A stretch of DNA of 11,381 bases, taken from Desulfobulbaceae bacterium. Its GTDB lineage: Bacteria > Desulfobacterota > Desulfobulbia > Desulfobulbales > Desulfobulbaceae. The notes below the pieces were generated by a model. That model had not been told where the DNA came from. It saw only the letters and a list, made by a program, of their open reading frames with translations, and did not search any database. Position numbers and translations under genes: made by a program. Shown piece by piece: positions 1 to 6,192 of the stretch. Position 1 is the stretch's first letter. Every line of letters begins with the position of its first letter. The DNA is taken from positions 1-11,381 of the forward strand of contig DAOVTM010000084.1 in the NCBI GenBank assembly GCA_030633145.1, written 5' to 3'.

Positions 1-100
1 AAATGACGATTGAGCAATAGATATTCAAGAGGTTACAACTCATTGATTTTATTATTCTCTAATTTAAATACGATTCGCTCTTTGCAGACCTTATTTTAAT

Positions 101-207
101 GTAGGCTGGGTTGAGTATTACCGATAAGCGAGCCTGCGAGACATCGAGACCCGGCATTTACGGGTTGCCTGTATTTTGTTGGGCTTCGTAAAACTCAGAC
201 CAACCTA
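101..207. repeat. Imperfect palindromic intergenic repeat (GTAGG...CCTAC type)
   Basis: The outer arm at 101-116 (GTAGGCTGGGTTGAGT) pairs imperfectly with 192-207, which ends in CCAACCTAC. An inner arm at 145-156 (CGAGACCCGGCA) pairs with 177-188 (TGTTGGGCTTCG), with a few G-T wobbles. A short ACCCG/CGGGT hairpin sits near the centre. The sequence resembles, from memory, a dispersed extragenic palindrome with GTAGGTTGGGTT ends found in many bacterial genomes. It lies just beyond the broken end of the partner gene at 266-358 and may mark the edge of the rearrangement that removed the rest of that gene. The remainder of 1-265 shows no gene. Confidence 0.6.
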
Positions 208-265
208 CGGGTCTGAAAAATTGGCGAAGGTATTGCCTATAAAATGTTAGATTAATTATGTTCAC

Positions 266-358
266 CTACTTATTCCAGCCTCTTGCCACAAAATACGCTC
301 GGATAAAATGGTAATGCGCCCTGTCTTCACAGAGGATAACCGCCCGAGTTTTACGCAT
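266..358 (-). pseudogene. Stump of the partner gene of the ATPase (30 codons)
   Basis: An ATG at 358 overlaps the TAA stop of the ATPase remnant (351-353), and the frame runs 30 codons to a TAG at 266-268. The peptide begins MRKTRAVILCEDRAHYHF and ends RGWNK. The coupled start and the hydrophobic strand followed by CEDR look like the first strand and acidic residue of a nuclease-like partner protein. From memory, such proteins follow AAA ATPases of this kind, usually with a start like VLCEDRQHE and a length well over 150 residues. Here the reading stops after about 30 residues and no continuation is visible between 1 and 265. I infer a 3'-truncated gene. The partner's activity cannot be judged from this stump. 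Confidence 0.5.
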
Positions 359-1020
359 CGTAAATCCAACCACGCTCGACAAGCTGAGCAATGGAAATAC
401 CCTGTCCTTCACTTCTTATCGGACTGATACGGCTCGGCTGATCAATACCGGCTCGATCCATCCACAGTCCGGCATCCGCTGCCAGAAAATTAATGGGTCG
501 GGGATGATGTGATATCAGGAGTACCTGATGGGAACCTTCGGTGCAGCAATCATCCAGCTCATCCAGCCATGGTTGTATTTCAGAAAAGGCAAGGAAATTT
601 TCAGATTCATCTACACACAAAATTGCGCCCCCTTCCGGCAGGCAATGCAGTAACGTATAGAGAGCTTTCAACATTCGCTGCCCATCGGATAACTCATTAA
701 ACTTGTATTCCCGGCCTCCCGTAAAACGTACGGCCAGGATTTTTCCTTCACCAGCCTCTCTTAATCGAAGATAATCAAAGTCGCCTATCACCTCCCGGAG
801 CGCATTATTCAACTCCATCACCTGATCTTGACCAGTCGAACAGGAATTTTTCACTTCCGATTCTGACCTGATTTTTTTCTGGGCGATGTTCAATTGTCAG
901 GAGATATTGATGGCTCCCTTCATTACCATTGAGATCTAATTCAAATTGCTGCTTATAGATCCCGTTCACCGCCTCTTCCCATCGGGTTAGATCTTCGGCC
1001 TTAAAATAAAAAACCGACAT
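351..1020 (-). pseudogene. Decayed AAA/ABC-type ATPase (AAA_21-like), N-truncated and frameshifted
   Basis: Two overlapping minus-strand frames form one broken gene. The upstream piece (1020 to 805) contains EDLTRWEEAV, FELDLNGNEGSHQYLLTIEH and FDWSRSG, typical of the region after Walker A in small SMC/OLD-like ATPases. The downstream piece (about 840 to 351) carries NNALREVIGDF, LRLREAGEGK, the signature-like LSDGQRMLKALYTLL, a Walker B motif GAILCVDESENF, and the switch histidine in VLLISHHPRP. Walker A (GxxGxGKS/T) is absent, and a stop codon lies four codons upstream of the ATG at 1020. Relatives have roughly 50-80 residues between FDWSRSG and the ALREV segment, recalled from the family. 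Here they abut in different frames near 825-840, so a deletion with a frameshift is likely. ATPase activity is not expected. The gene was presumably translationally coupled to the partner stump at 266-358. Confidence 0.75.
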
Positions 1021-1263
1021 CCTCTTCCATTACATCAGCTTTACTTAATAAAGCACACTTGTTTATCAAAATAGTCTTTCCTTCTGGTACTTCACAGACT
1101 ATCACCTTGTGTGTTGAACCACCTGTAACACGCAAAAACAGTTGTCACAAGAGATCGCAAACAAAACAAGATTACGTTACATTTAAATCAATAATTTTCC
1201 ATATAAAATCAATCTGTTCATTACCATTGTTCAGTTTTGCAAAGAGTTTTTATTGAGGTGTCA

Positions 1264-1407
1264 ATGCAAGTAACTCAAGCAATTCTTACTAAAACTGTTG
1301 ATCAGATGGCAAAGCCACTGATCTCTGACCTTGCCCAGAGGGCAAGGTTTTCACTGTTAGAAATAAACAAACGATTTTTTACGCGGTCTGCGGTTATGCA
1401 TCGTTGA
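1264..1407 (+). CDS. Possible small ORF, 47 residues, unknown
   Basis: An ATG at 1264 is preceded by GAGG at 1255-1258, five bases upstream, and opens 47 codons to a TGA at 1405-1407. The peptide starts MQVTQAILTKTVDQMAKPL and is basic at its C-terminus (NKRFFTRSAVMHR). I recognise no family; a degraded fragment of a larger gene is equally possible. A strong hairpin lies within the frame at 1328-1348, followed by Ts, which argues against an ordinary coding gene. It sits alone in the otherwise geneless stretch 1021-1450, where I see nothing else convincing. Confidence 0.25.
   Translation: MQVTQAILTKTVDQMAKPLISDLAQRARFSLLEINKRFFTRSAVMHR
1328..1351 (+). terminator. Hairpin with T tail, terminator-like
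   Basis: A perfect 9-bp stem, ACCTTGCCC (1328-1336) and GGGCAAGGT (1340-1348), has a three-base loop AGA and is followed by TTT. It has the shape of a rho-independent terminator on the plus strand, although no established plus-strand gene ends here. It could attenuate a transcript starting near 1250 or serve a lost gene. Confidence 0.4.
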
Positions 1408-1450
1408 GACCAAGGGATGCCCAAACTACATTTTTAAAACTTTTTAAAAA

Positions 1451-2029
1451 TTATTTCCCTACAGGTGGGGTAAAAAAGAACTTCTCAGCAGCTACCATGG
1501 GGTTCAAGTGACCGACATGGGCATGACAGCTGGTACAGGGGTGGGATTCGGGATTAAGCTGATAGCGGTTATGAGCCATAACTCCTTCCCTGGACAGGCT
1601 CACCGGTTTAAAGTTCTGATGGCAGGAGAGGCAACCGGAATCGTAGGTAAAACTGCTCTTTCTTTTAACAGCATTCCCTGACCAGTCAAACCGTTTGCCG
1701 TTAATGGAAAGATTACGGATAAACTCACGCCCTCTATGATATATTTTTGCGGTCGCAAAATGAAGGAGACCATCGTGGGGCAGATGGCACTGGATACACT
1801 GGGCAACGACCCCGGTTCTATTATTACCTCCGTGCAGGGAACGCTGCCAGGAGTCACAAAAGGGAACCATCACATGACAGCTGACACAGTAGCCATCTTT
1901 ATTGCCCGTGGTCAGCATATAGCCTGAGCTTAAGAAAACAAACAAGAGGGAGGCTCCCAGAAACCCGCAACAGAGCAGCCAGACTTTTGTCCTTTTCCTG
2001 CTGCCTGATTGTATCCTGTTGTTTATCAT
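1451..2029 (-). CDS. NapC/NirT/NrfH-family tetraheme cytochrome c, membrane-anchored quinol dehydrogenase
   Basis: This 192-residue protein has a basic N-terminus, one hydrophobic anchor (about residues 17-36), and four c-type heme sites: CVSCH (48-52), CIQCH (78-82), CLSCH (133-137) and CTSCH (165-169). A single N-terminal membrane segment with four CxxCH motifs in about 190 residues is the layout of the NapC/NirT/NrfH family. These proteins oxidise menaquinol and pass electrons to periplasmic reductases or cytochromes. The first heme reads CxxCHxM (CVSCHVM), like NrfH, where that methionine is an unusual heme ligand; this hints at NrfH rather than NapC. No nrfA or nap gene lies in the window, so the electron acceptor is unknown. 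The start at 2029 has only a weak ribosome-binding site. The gene is divergent from a heme-bearing histidine kinase, with a sigma-54 promoter candidate at 2148-2163. Confidence 0.85.
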   Translation of the reverse strand: MINNRIQSGSRKRTKVWLLCCGFLGASLLFVFLSSGYMLTTGNKDGYCVSCHVMVPFCDSWQRSLHGGNNRTGVVAQCIQCHLPHDGLLHFATAKIYHRGREFIRNLSINGKRFDWSGNAVKRKSSFTYDSGCLSCHQNFKPVSLSREGVMAHNRYQLNPESHPCTSCHAHVGHLNPMVAAEKFFFTPPVGK

Positions 2030-2147
2030 TGTTCGCTAGCTGACAGGGTATGCTGTGCGCACCATACGATGCTGGCACGAGAAAAAAGTGAACTGGTTTC
2101 CACTCTATATGAAGGATGCCGAAACTTAATAACAACATGGATTCAAA

Positions 2148-2163
2148 TGCAATTATCATTCCA
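2148..2163 (-). promoter_or_regulatory. Candidate sigma-54 promoter for the tetraheme cytochrome gene
   Basis: Read on the minus strand, the site is TGGAATGATAATTGCA. It has GG and GC elements exactly 10 bases apart, as required for sigma-54 -24/-12 promoters, and a perfect TTGCA -12 box. It differs from the TGGCACG...TTGCA consensus at two bases in the -24 box. The predicted transcript start near 2137 leaves a leader of about 108 bases before the gene. This would imply an NtrC-type activator, not present in the window. Confidence 0.4.
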
Positions 2164-2189
2164 TCCTTTTTTATATTATTATTAGCACA

Positions 2190-2260
2190 TTACCGGTGAA
2201 GGGATATTTTCCGTTACCTATTGGTAGCAATTCCGCAATAACTGTGTTACCATGGGGTGA
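2190..2260. promoter_or_regulatory. Three related TTACC/GGT dyads, putative operators
   Basis: Three inverted repeats share the half-sites TTACC and GGTRR: TTACCGGTGA at 2190-2199 with no spacer, TTACCTATTGGTAG at 2214-2227, and TTACCATGGGGTGA at 2247-2260. The last two have the same 4-base spacer, and their centres are 33 bases apart, close to three helical turns. They lie upstream of both divergent genes. Repeated, phased dyads suggest binding of a dimeric regulator, but the regulator is not identifiable from the window. Confidence 0.4.
2222..2237 (+). promoter_or_regulatory. Weak sigma-54-like site toward the histidine kinase
   Basis: TGGTAGCAATTCCGCA keeps the GG-N10-GC spacing but has CC instead of TT before the -12 GC and a poor -24 box. 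It overlaps the middle TTACC/GGT dyad, so it may be a chance match. It would give a leader of about 55 bases to the kinase gene. Confidence 0.15.
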
Positions 2261-2302
2261 CAGAATAAACGTTCATACTATTGACTTAGCGCATAGGTGT
2301 CC

Positions 2303-3853
2303 ATGAAACTTCGTTTCAAATTTATCCTTGCCATTGGTGGCATTCTCACCATCTCCTATGGCATTCTCATCTTCTACTTTTCTATTGTCCAGAATCATCT
2401 GGTACTCGAACAGGCGGAACAGCAGGCGCGAATGCTCCATAAACAGATCCTGCTGACCCGGCAATGGGTCGCTGACCATCATGGACTCTTTGTGCTTGAA
2501 TCAGATAGTGTCAAGGCAAACCCATTTCTGCGCAATCCAGTGATAGAATCTAAGTCAGGCTCAAATCTGGTGATGCGCAATCCAGCCATGGTTACCAGAG
2601 AACTTTCCGAATATGCGGCTCAATCAGGTTTCTGCTGTTTCAGGGTAACCAGCCTGAAACCGGTTAACCCGGAAAATGCGCCGGATGAATTTGAAAAAAA
2701 CAGCCTGGAACTCTTTGAGAAGGGTGTCACTGAAATCGTCAAGATAACCAATGATAACGGTCGCATTCTCCGTTATGTCGCCCCCTTGACCGCAGAGAAA
2801 TCATGTATAGAGTGCCATGCCCGGCACGGATACAGCGAGGGCGATATCCGGGGGGCTCTGTCCATCTCAGTACCTGTTATCTGGGCGGACAAGACCATTG
2901 CCCGAAACAACCGCTCCATCCTCATCTTTGGCATGATCTCCATAACCATTGTTTCCCTGGTCCTTTACCTGCTCTTTTCAGCCCTGGTTGCAAAGCCCAT
3001 TGACCGGTTGTCCAGGTCTATGGAATCCTATCCAGACAACTACTCACCTGATGACCTGCCGCAGACCTCTGACGAGATAGGCGAACTCTCCACCAGCTTT
3101 GCGCAGCTCTGTTCCCGCCTGGATCAGACTGGTCAGGAGCTTGCCCAAGTACATCAACAGGCATTTCGCAATGAAAAACTTGCCTCCCTGGGACAACTCA
3201 CAGCCGGCATTGCCCACGAGGTCAACAATCCCCTGGGCGGGATGCTCAACTGCGTACGATCCATGCAGGCATCTCCGAACAATGCGGCTCTGCATAAGCG
3301 ATATCTGCCTCTGCTTGATAAGGGATTACGACGGGTGGAACAGACCATGCAGCAACTGCTCAACTTCGGGCGGACAGATCCGCTTCAGCTACGTAAAGGG
3401 GATATTGATCAGGTCATTCACGAATGTTTTGACCTGTTGGAATACCGGTTAAATAAAATTGAGCTGAAACTGGACTTGCAATTACCCTCCAGCTACTGCA
3501 TTGACATTGAGGCAGTCAAGCAGATTGTAATGAACATCAGCCTCAACAGTATCCAGGCCATGCCTGACGGGGGCAGTCTTGAGGTAAGCAGCGGCCTGGA
3601 CGATGAGCAGGAAACAATCATCCTTATGTTTTCTGATACCGGCACAGGCATCAAACCGGAAATCATTGAACGGATTTTTGACCCTTTCTTTACCACCAAG
3701 GATGTGGGGGAAGGAACCGGCCTGGGTCTTGCGGTTTCCTATAAACTGGTCTCTAGAATGAACGGTACTATTGAGGTCAACTCGACCCCGGACTCAGGTA
3801 CCAGTTTTACCATTTCTCTACCCGTAGAGTTGAACTGTCCGGTGGTAACCTGA
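2303..3853 (+). CDS. Membrane histidine kinase with periplasmic heme-c (DUF3365/Tll0287-like) sensor domain
   Basis: This is a 516-residue sensor kinase. TM1 is at about 5-27 and TM2 at about 206-228, enclosing a periplasmic domain with NPAMVTRELSEYA (94-106), TSLKPVNPENAPDEFE (116-131) and one heme site CIECH (168-172), the pattern of DUF3365/Tll0287-like sensors. A HAMP-like linker follows. The H-box is GIAHEVNNPLGGML with phospho-acceptor His305. The catalytic domain has an N-box NISLNSIQAM (411-420), DTGTGI (445-450), FDPFFTTK and GTGLGL (471-476), so it appears intact. It probably senses redox state or a heme ligand such as NO or CO in the periplasm. ATG 2303 is preferred because AGG at 2295-2297 is five bases upstream; a GTG at 2297 would add two residues. 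No response regulator is adjacent. Its divergent tetraheme cytochrome neighbour is a plausible target. Confidence 0.85.
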   Translation: MKLRFKFILAIGGILTISYGILIFYFSIVQNHLVLEQAEQQARMLHKQILLTRQWVADHHGLFVLESDSVKANPFLRNPVIESKSGSNLVMRNPAMVTRELSEYAAQSGFCCFRVTSLKPVNPENAPDEFEKNSLELFEKGVTEIVKITNDNGRILRYVAPLTAEKSCIECHARHGYSEGDIRGALSISVPVIWADKTIARNNRSILIFGMISITIVSLVLYLLFSALVAKPIDRLSRSMESYPDNYSPDDLPQTSDEIGELSTSFAQLCSRLDQTGQELAQVHQQAFRNEKLASLGQLTAGIAHEVNNPLGGMLNCVRSMQASPNNAALHKRYLPLLDKGLRRVEQTMQQLLNFGRTDPLQLRKGDIDQVIHECFDLLEYRLNKIELKLDLQLPSSYCIDIEAVKQIVMNISLNSIQAMPDGGSLEVSSGLDDEQETIILMFSDTGTGIKPEIIERIFDPFFTTKDVGEGTGLGLAVSYKLVSRMNGTIEVNSTPDSGTSFTISLPVELNCPVVT

Positions 3854-3877
3854 TAAGGTAACATGACAAGGTAACAT
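3852..3877. repeat. 13-bp tandem direct repeat
   Basis: GATAAGGTAACAT (3852-3864) is followed at once by GACAAGGTAACAT (3865-3877), differing at one base. The repeat begins in the kinase stop codon and fills the short gap between the convergent kinase and mtnA genes. It does not form a terminator, and no other terminator is evident in the gap. Confidence 0.7.
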
Positions 3878-3883
3878 CCGCTT

Positions 3884-4993
3884 TCAAGGTTGAGCAGATT
3901 CAGGATACAAAGACAACAGCCCTTCCCTGCTCGCTGTACACACCCCACGTTCGGTAATAAGTGCGGTCACCAGTCGAGCCGGAGTAACATCAAAGGCTGG
4001 ATTGGCTGCTCTGGTCTGTTCCGGGGCAATGGACACCTGCCCTAACTCTAACCCTACCCCGCTGTCAGCCTGTCTGCCGAATACCTGTAACACCTCATCC
4101 TCACCCCGTTCTTCAATGGGGATCAGATCTCCGCTGTCCAGGGTCCAGTCCACAGTGGAGCCAGGCAGAGCCACATAAAATGGAACCTTATTATCCATAG
4201 CTGCCAGGGCCTTTAAATAGGTACCGATCTTATTGCAGACATCACCATTGGCAGCAGTACGATCCGTACCCACGATGCAGAGATCAACCTGCCCCTGCTG
4301 CATGAGATGACCGCCGCTGTTGTCAACAATCAGGTGGTGATCAATGCCTGCGCCTACCAGTTCCCAGGCGGTTAAATGAGCTCCCTGATTGCGGGGCCGG
4401 GTCTCATCCACCCAGACATGGACAGGGATTCCCGCTGCATGAGCCTTATAGATGGGAGCAAGGGCCGTACCCCAGTCCACGGTTGCCAGCCAGCCAGCGT
4501 TGCAGTGGGTGAGGATATTGACTGGCTGATCCGGTTGATTTTTCTCTTCATAAATTTTCCGAATCAATCCCAGGCCATGCTCACCCAGAGATTCATTTGC
4601 CCGAACATCCTCCTCATTAATGTCCTCAGCCTCCAGCCATGCCGCTGCCAGCCGCTCAACGGGGGGTAGAGGGGCAAGCACTGCCTGCATCCGCTGCACA
4701 GCCCAACGCAGATTTACCGCAGTAGGCCGAGCCGCTGTCAACCCTTCACAGACCGTTTCCAGCCTGTTGTCGGAACAGTCTCCAACTATACCAAGACAGA
4801 CCCCGTAGGCGGCAGTCGCACCAATCAATGGCGCACCGCGTACCAGCATGTCGCTGATTGCAGTGATTGCGTCCTCTACGGTTTGTAACTGGACAGTCTC
4901 AAAACGATGGGGCAGCCTGGTCTGGTCAATGATTTTCACCCGACCCTCATCAGTCCGCCAGATGGATCGATATGGTGTTCCGTTAATCAGCAT
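3884..4993 (-). CDS. mtnA: S-methyl-5-thioribose-1-phosphate isomerase
   Basis: This enzyme converts methylthioribose-1-phosphate to methylthioribulose-1-phosphate in the cytoplasmic methionine salvage pathway, which recycles methylthioadenosine. The 369-residue protein has normal family length and all the hallmarks of the eIF2B-like MtnA fold: VRGAPLIGATAAYG (51-64), RPTAVNLRWAV (89-99), NILTHCNAGWLAT with catalytic Cys164, ETRPRNQGAHLTAWEL, and GTDRTAANGDVCNKIGTY with catalytic Asp244. The C-terminal NPAFDVTPARLVTALITERG is also typical. The ATG at 4993 follows the stop of the upstream lipoprotein by five bases, so co-transcription and perhaps translational coupling are likely; its own ribosome-binding site is weak. 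No other salvage genes (mtnB, C, D, K, mtnP) are in the window. It ends convergently with the histidine kinase gene, 30 bases away. Confidence 0.95.
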   Translation of the reverse strand: MLINGTPYRSIWRTDEGRVKIIDQTRLPHRFETVQLQTVEDAITAISDMLVRGAPLIGATAAYGVCLGIVGDCSDNRLETVCEGLTAARPTAVNLRWAVQRMQAVLAPLPPVERLAAAWLEAEDINEEDVRANESLGEHGLGLIRKIYEEKNQPDQPVNILTHCNAGWLATVDWGTALAPIYKAHAAGIPVHVWVDETRPRNQGAHLTAWELVGAGIDHHLIVDNSGGHLMQQGQVDLCIVGTDRTAANGDVCNKIGTYLKALAAMDNKVPFYVALPGSTVDWTLDSGDLIPIEERGEDEVLQVFGRQADSGVGLELGQVSIAPEQTRAANPAFDVTPARLVTALITERGVCTASREGLLSLYPESAQP

Positions 4994-4998
4994 GACTG

Positions 4999-5415
4999 TT
5001 ACTTATGAGATGTCTGGGGAATCAATTTTGGAGTCCAGTAAATAACACCCTTCTCCACAGCCTCATCCCAGAAGGAACGGCCATCCCATTCACGGATCTG
5101 GTCGTAGTAGCCAGCGTGCATAACCTTGAGGGTAATCTTGCTGGCACCTTCAATCTTTCTTTCATTCAGCTGACGAACACCACGAAGCGGGGTATGACCA
5201 AGGTAAAACTCCTCTCCTGAACTCTCTACCTTCTTGCCGCTCATGCTGAAGACCACATGGGATCCCTCAGGCTGGGAGTTGATCTTGAACTGCACGTTTT
5301 TGGTCTTGGCACAACCGGTCGCAGTTGCCAGCAACAGAGAACCAGCCAGAAGAATTACTGCTTTTTTCAGAAAATCTATTCTTTTATTATTCATATATAT
5401 TCTTTTATTATTCAT
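4999..5415 (-). CDS. PEGA-like lipoprotein, second of two paralogues
   Basis: This 138-residue protein has a lipoprotein signal peptide ending LLLATATGC, with lipid-carrying Cys35; the -3 residue is Ala, so the lipobox is slightly weak. The mature part begins with a PEGA-like unit: VQFKINSQPEGSHVVF followed by LGHTPLRG, then KITLKVMHAGYYDQI. The neighbour at 5445-5798 shares the same order (VHFK...PQGAEVV, LGMTP, VTVEFVKKGYYREI), so the two are diverged paralogues. PEGA domains are small beta folds found in surface and envelope proteins; no enzymatic role is expected. The N-terminus carries a repeated MNNKRI because of a 21-bp tandem duplication, giving two in-frame ATGs at 5415 and 5394. ATG 5415 has GTGGAT just upstream and is preferred. 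Only 29 bases separate it from the upstream lipoprotein, and 5 from mtnA downstream. Confidence 0.75.
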   Translation of the reverse strand: MNNKRIYMNNKRIDFLKKAVILLAGSLLLATATGCAKTKNVQFKINSQPEGSHVVFSMSGKKVESSGEEFYLGHTPLRGVRQLNERKIEGASKITLKVMHAGYYDQIREWDGRSFWDEAVEKGVIYWTPKLIPQTSHK

Positions 5416-5419
5416 ATAT
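5378..5419. repeat. Perfect 21-bp tandem duplication over a start codon
   Basis: The 21-mer at 5378-5398 is repeated exactly at 5399-5419. It covers the translation start of the lipoprotein gene on the minus strand and adds seven codons in frame (MNNKRIY). A perfect copy in an AT-rich context suggests a recent slippage event. Confidence 0.95.
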
Positions 5420-5444
5420 TATCCACTTTTGTTTTTCCAGTCTC

Positions 5445-5798
5445 TTATTTCCTCTGCTCCAATTCAACGGAGACAGGCTGCGGCTCAGTAGCGGCAGCTT
5501 CTCGATCATCATGACGAGTATTGACCCAGAAGGAGGTGATTTCCCGGTAATATCCTTTTTTGACAAACTCCACAGTCACATATTCCGGTTCGCCTTCCTT
5601 TCCCTCCCAGGTTACCACCACCGGAGTCATCCCCAGGGTGGCATCATCTTTCAGATTAACCACTTCTGCGCCCTGGGGCATGGATTTAAAATGAACAGCT
5701 CCATACTGCCTGGAGTCTGCGCAGCCCGTTAACTGAATAATCATCCCCAGGGTCAGCATATACATTGCCAAAATCGCCCATCGCCTGCCTGCAAACAT
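5445..5798 (-). CDS. PEGA-like lipoprotein, first of two paralogues
   Basis: This 117-residue protein has a clear type II signal peptide, GMIIQLTGC, a near-ideal lipobox with lipid-carrying Cys26. The mature domain has VHFKSMPQGAEVVNL (45-59), LGMTPVVVTW (65-74) and YVTVEFVKKGYY (83-94), matching the PEGA pattern (S.P.GA.V ... G.TP) and the downstream paralogue. The tail is charged and Glu-rich. The ATG at 5798 is chosen because GGGG at 5804-5807 lies five bases upstream; the GTG at 5804 that would add two residues overlaps this site. It is the first gene of an apparent minus-strand operon continuing into the second lipoprotein and mtnA. The role is unknown; attachment to the outer membrane is likely, since the residue after Cys is Ala and not the Asp retention signal. 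Confidence 0.75.
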   Translation of the reverse strand: MFAGRRWAILAMYMLTLGMIIQLTGCADSRQYGAVHFKSMPQGAEVVNLKDDATLGMTPVVVTWEGKEGEPEYVTVEFVKKGYYREITSFWVNTRHDDREAAATEPQPVSVELEQRK

Positions 5799-6192
5799 AA
5801 TCACCCCTTTTGCTGAATTTTTTATTTCTTAAATAATATGGTCTCTATTTATTTCTGCATTTCGTTTTCAATGTTTTACCTGTTACAACCGGTCAAGGCA
5901 AGAAAAAACGTAACCATTACCACTATTCAGGCTATCCGTTTATTTTAAATGTTTTTCTTCTCTCCATCCCTGTCAAACTCTGGCAGGGGTACCACAACAT
6001 CCTTCTCCTGTCACTCAGCACTCTTATTCCATATAAACCATTCAAAATCAATACTATAGAAATCGGGCTGGTATCATCTCTTTTCTTGATAAATTGTTCC
6101 TTTTGTATTATTATGAACAATTCCGCATCATATATATGTGAGTCCTATAGAACCTGCAGATACCAGGCAACGCAACCGGAGTTAATGAACAA
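5799..6192. other. Divergent intergenic region, no gene
   Basis: This 394-base AT-rich stretch separates the minus-strand lipoprotein operon from sppA and must carry both promoters. The sppA promoter candidate is at 6086-6114. For the lipoprotein side, a TTGACC box can be read on the minus strand at about 5890-5895, but no good -10 box follows. A small hairpin, CCCTGTCA/TGGCAGGG (5968-5988), has no T tail. No convincing gene was seen. Confidence 0.6.
6086..6114 (+). promoter_or_regulatory. Sigma-70 promoter candidate for sppA
   Basis: TTGATA (6086-6091) and TATTAT (6109-6114) are separated by exactly 17 bases; each differs from consensus at one position. The predicted start near 6121 gives a leader of about 70 bases before the sppA GTG. 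Confidence 0.55.

Noticed and set aside
1020..1084. Search for the missing Walker A of the ATPase upstream of 1020 on the minus strand
   Set aside because: All three frames were read; one is open for about 46 codons with PEGKTILINK, but it lacks the GxxGxGKS/T pattern and a start, so it is not part of the ATPase.
1059..1256. A 65-codon plus-strand frame upstream of the small ORF
   Set aside because: No ribosome-binding site, Ser/Lys/Phe-rich composition from AT-rich DNA, and no recognisable pattern.
1899..2159. An 86-codon minus-strand frame overlapping the cytochrome start
   Set aside because: It overlaps the cytochrome gene in another frame and its start falls inside the sigma-54 promoter candidate.
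5968..5988. Hairpin CCCTGTCA/TGGCAGGG
   Set aside because: No T tract on either side and no gene end nearby, so it is not called a terminator.
5932..6120. A 62-codon minus-strand frame in the lipoprotein/sppA gap
   Set aside because: It crosses the sppA promoter candidate, lacks a ribosome-binding site and shows no family features.
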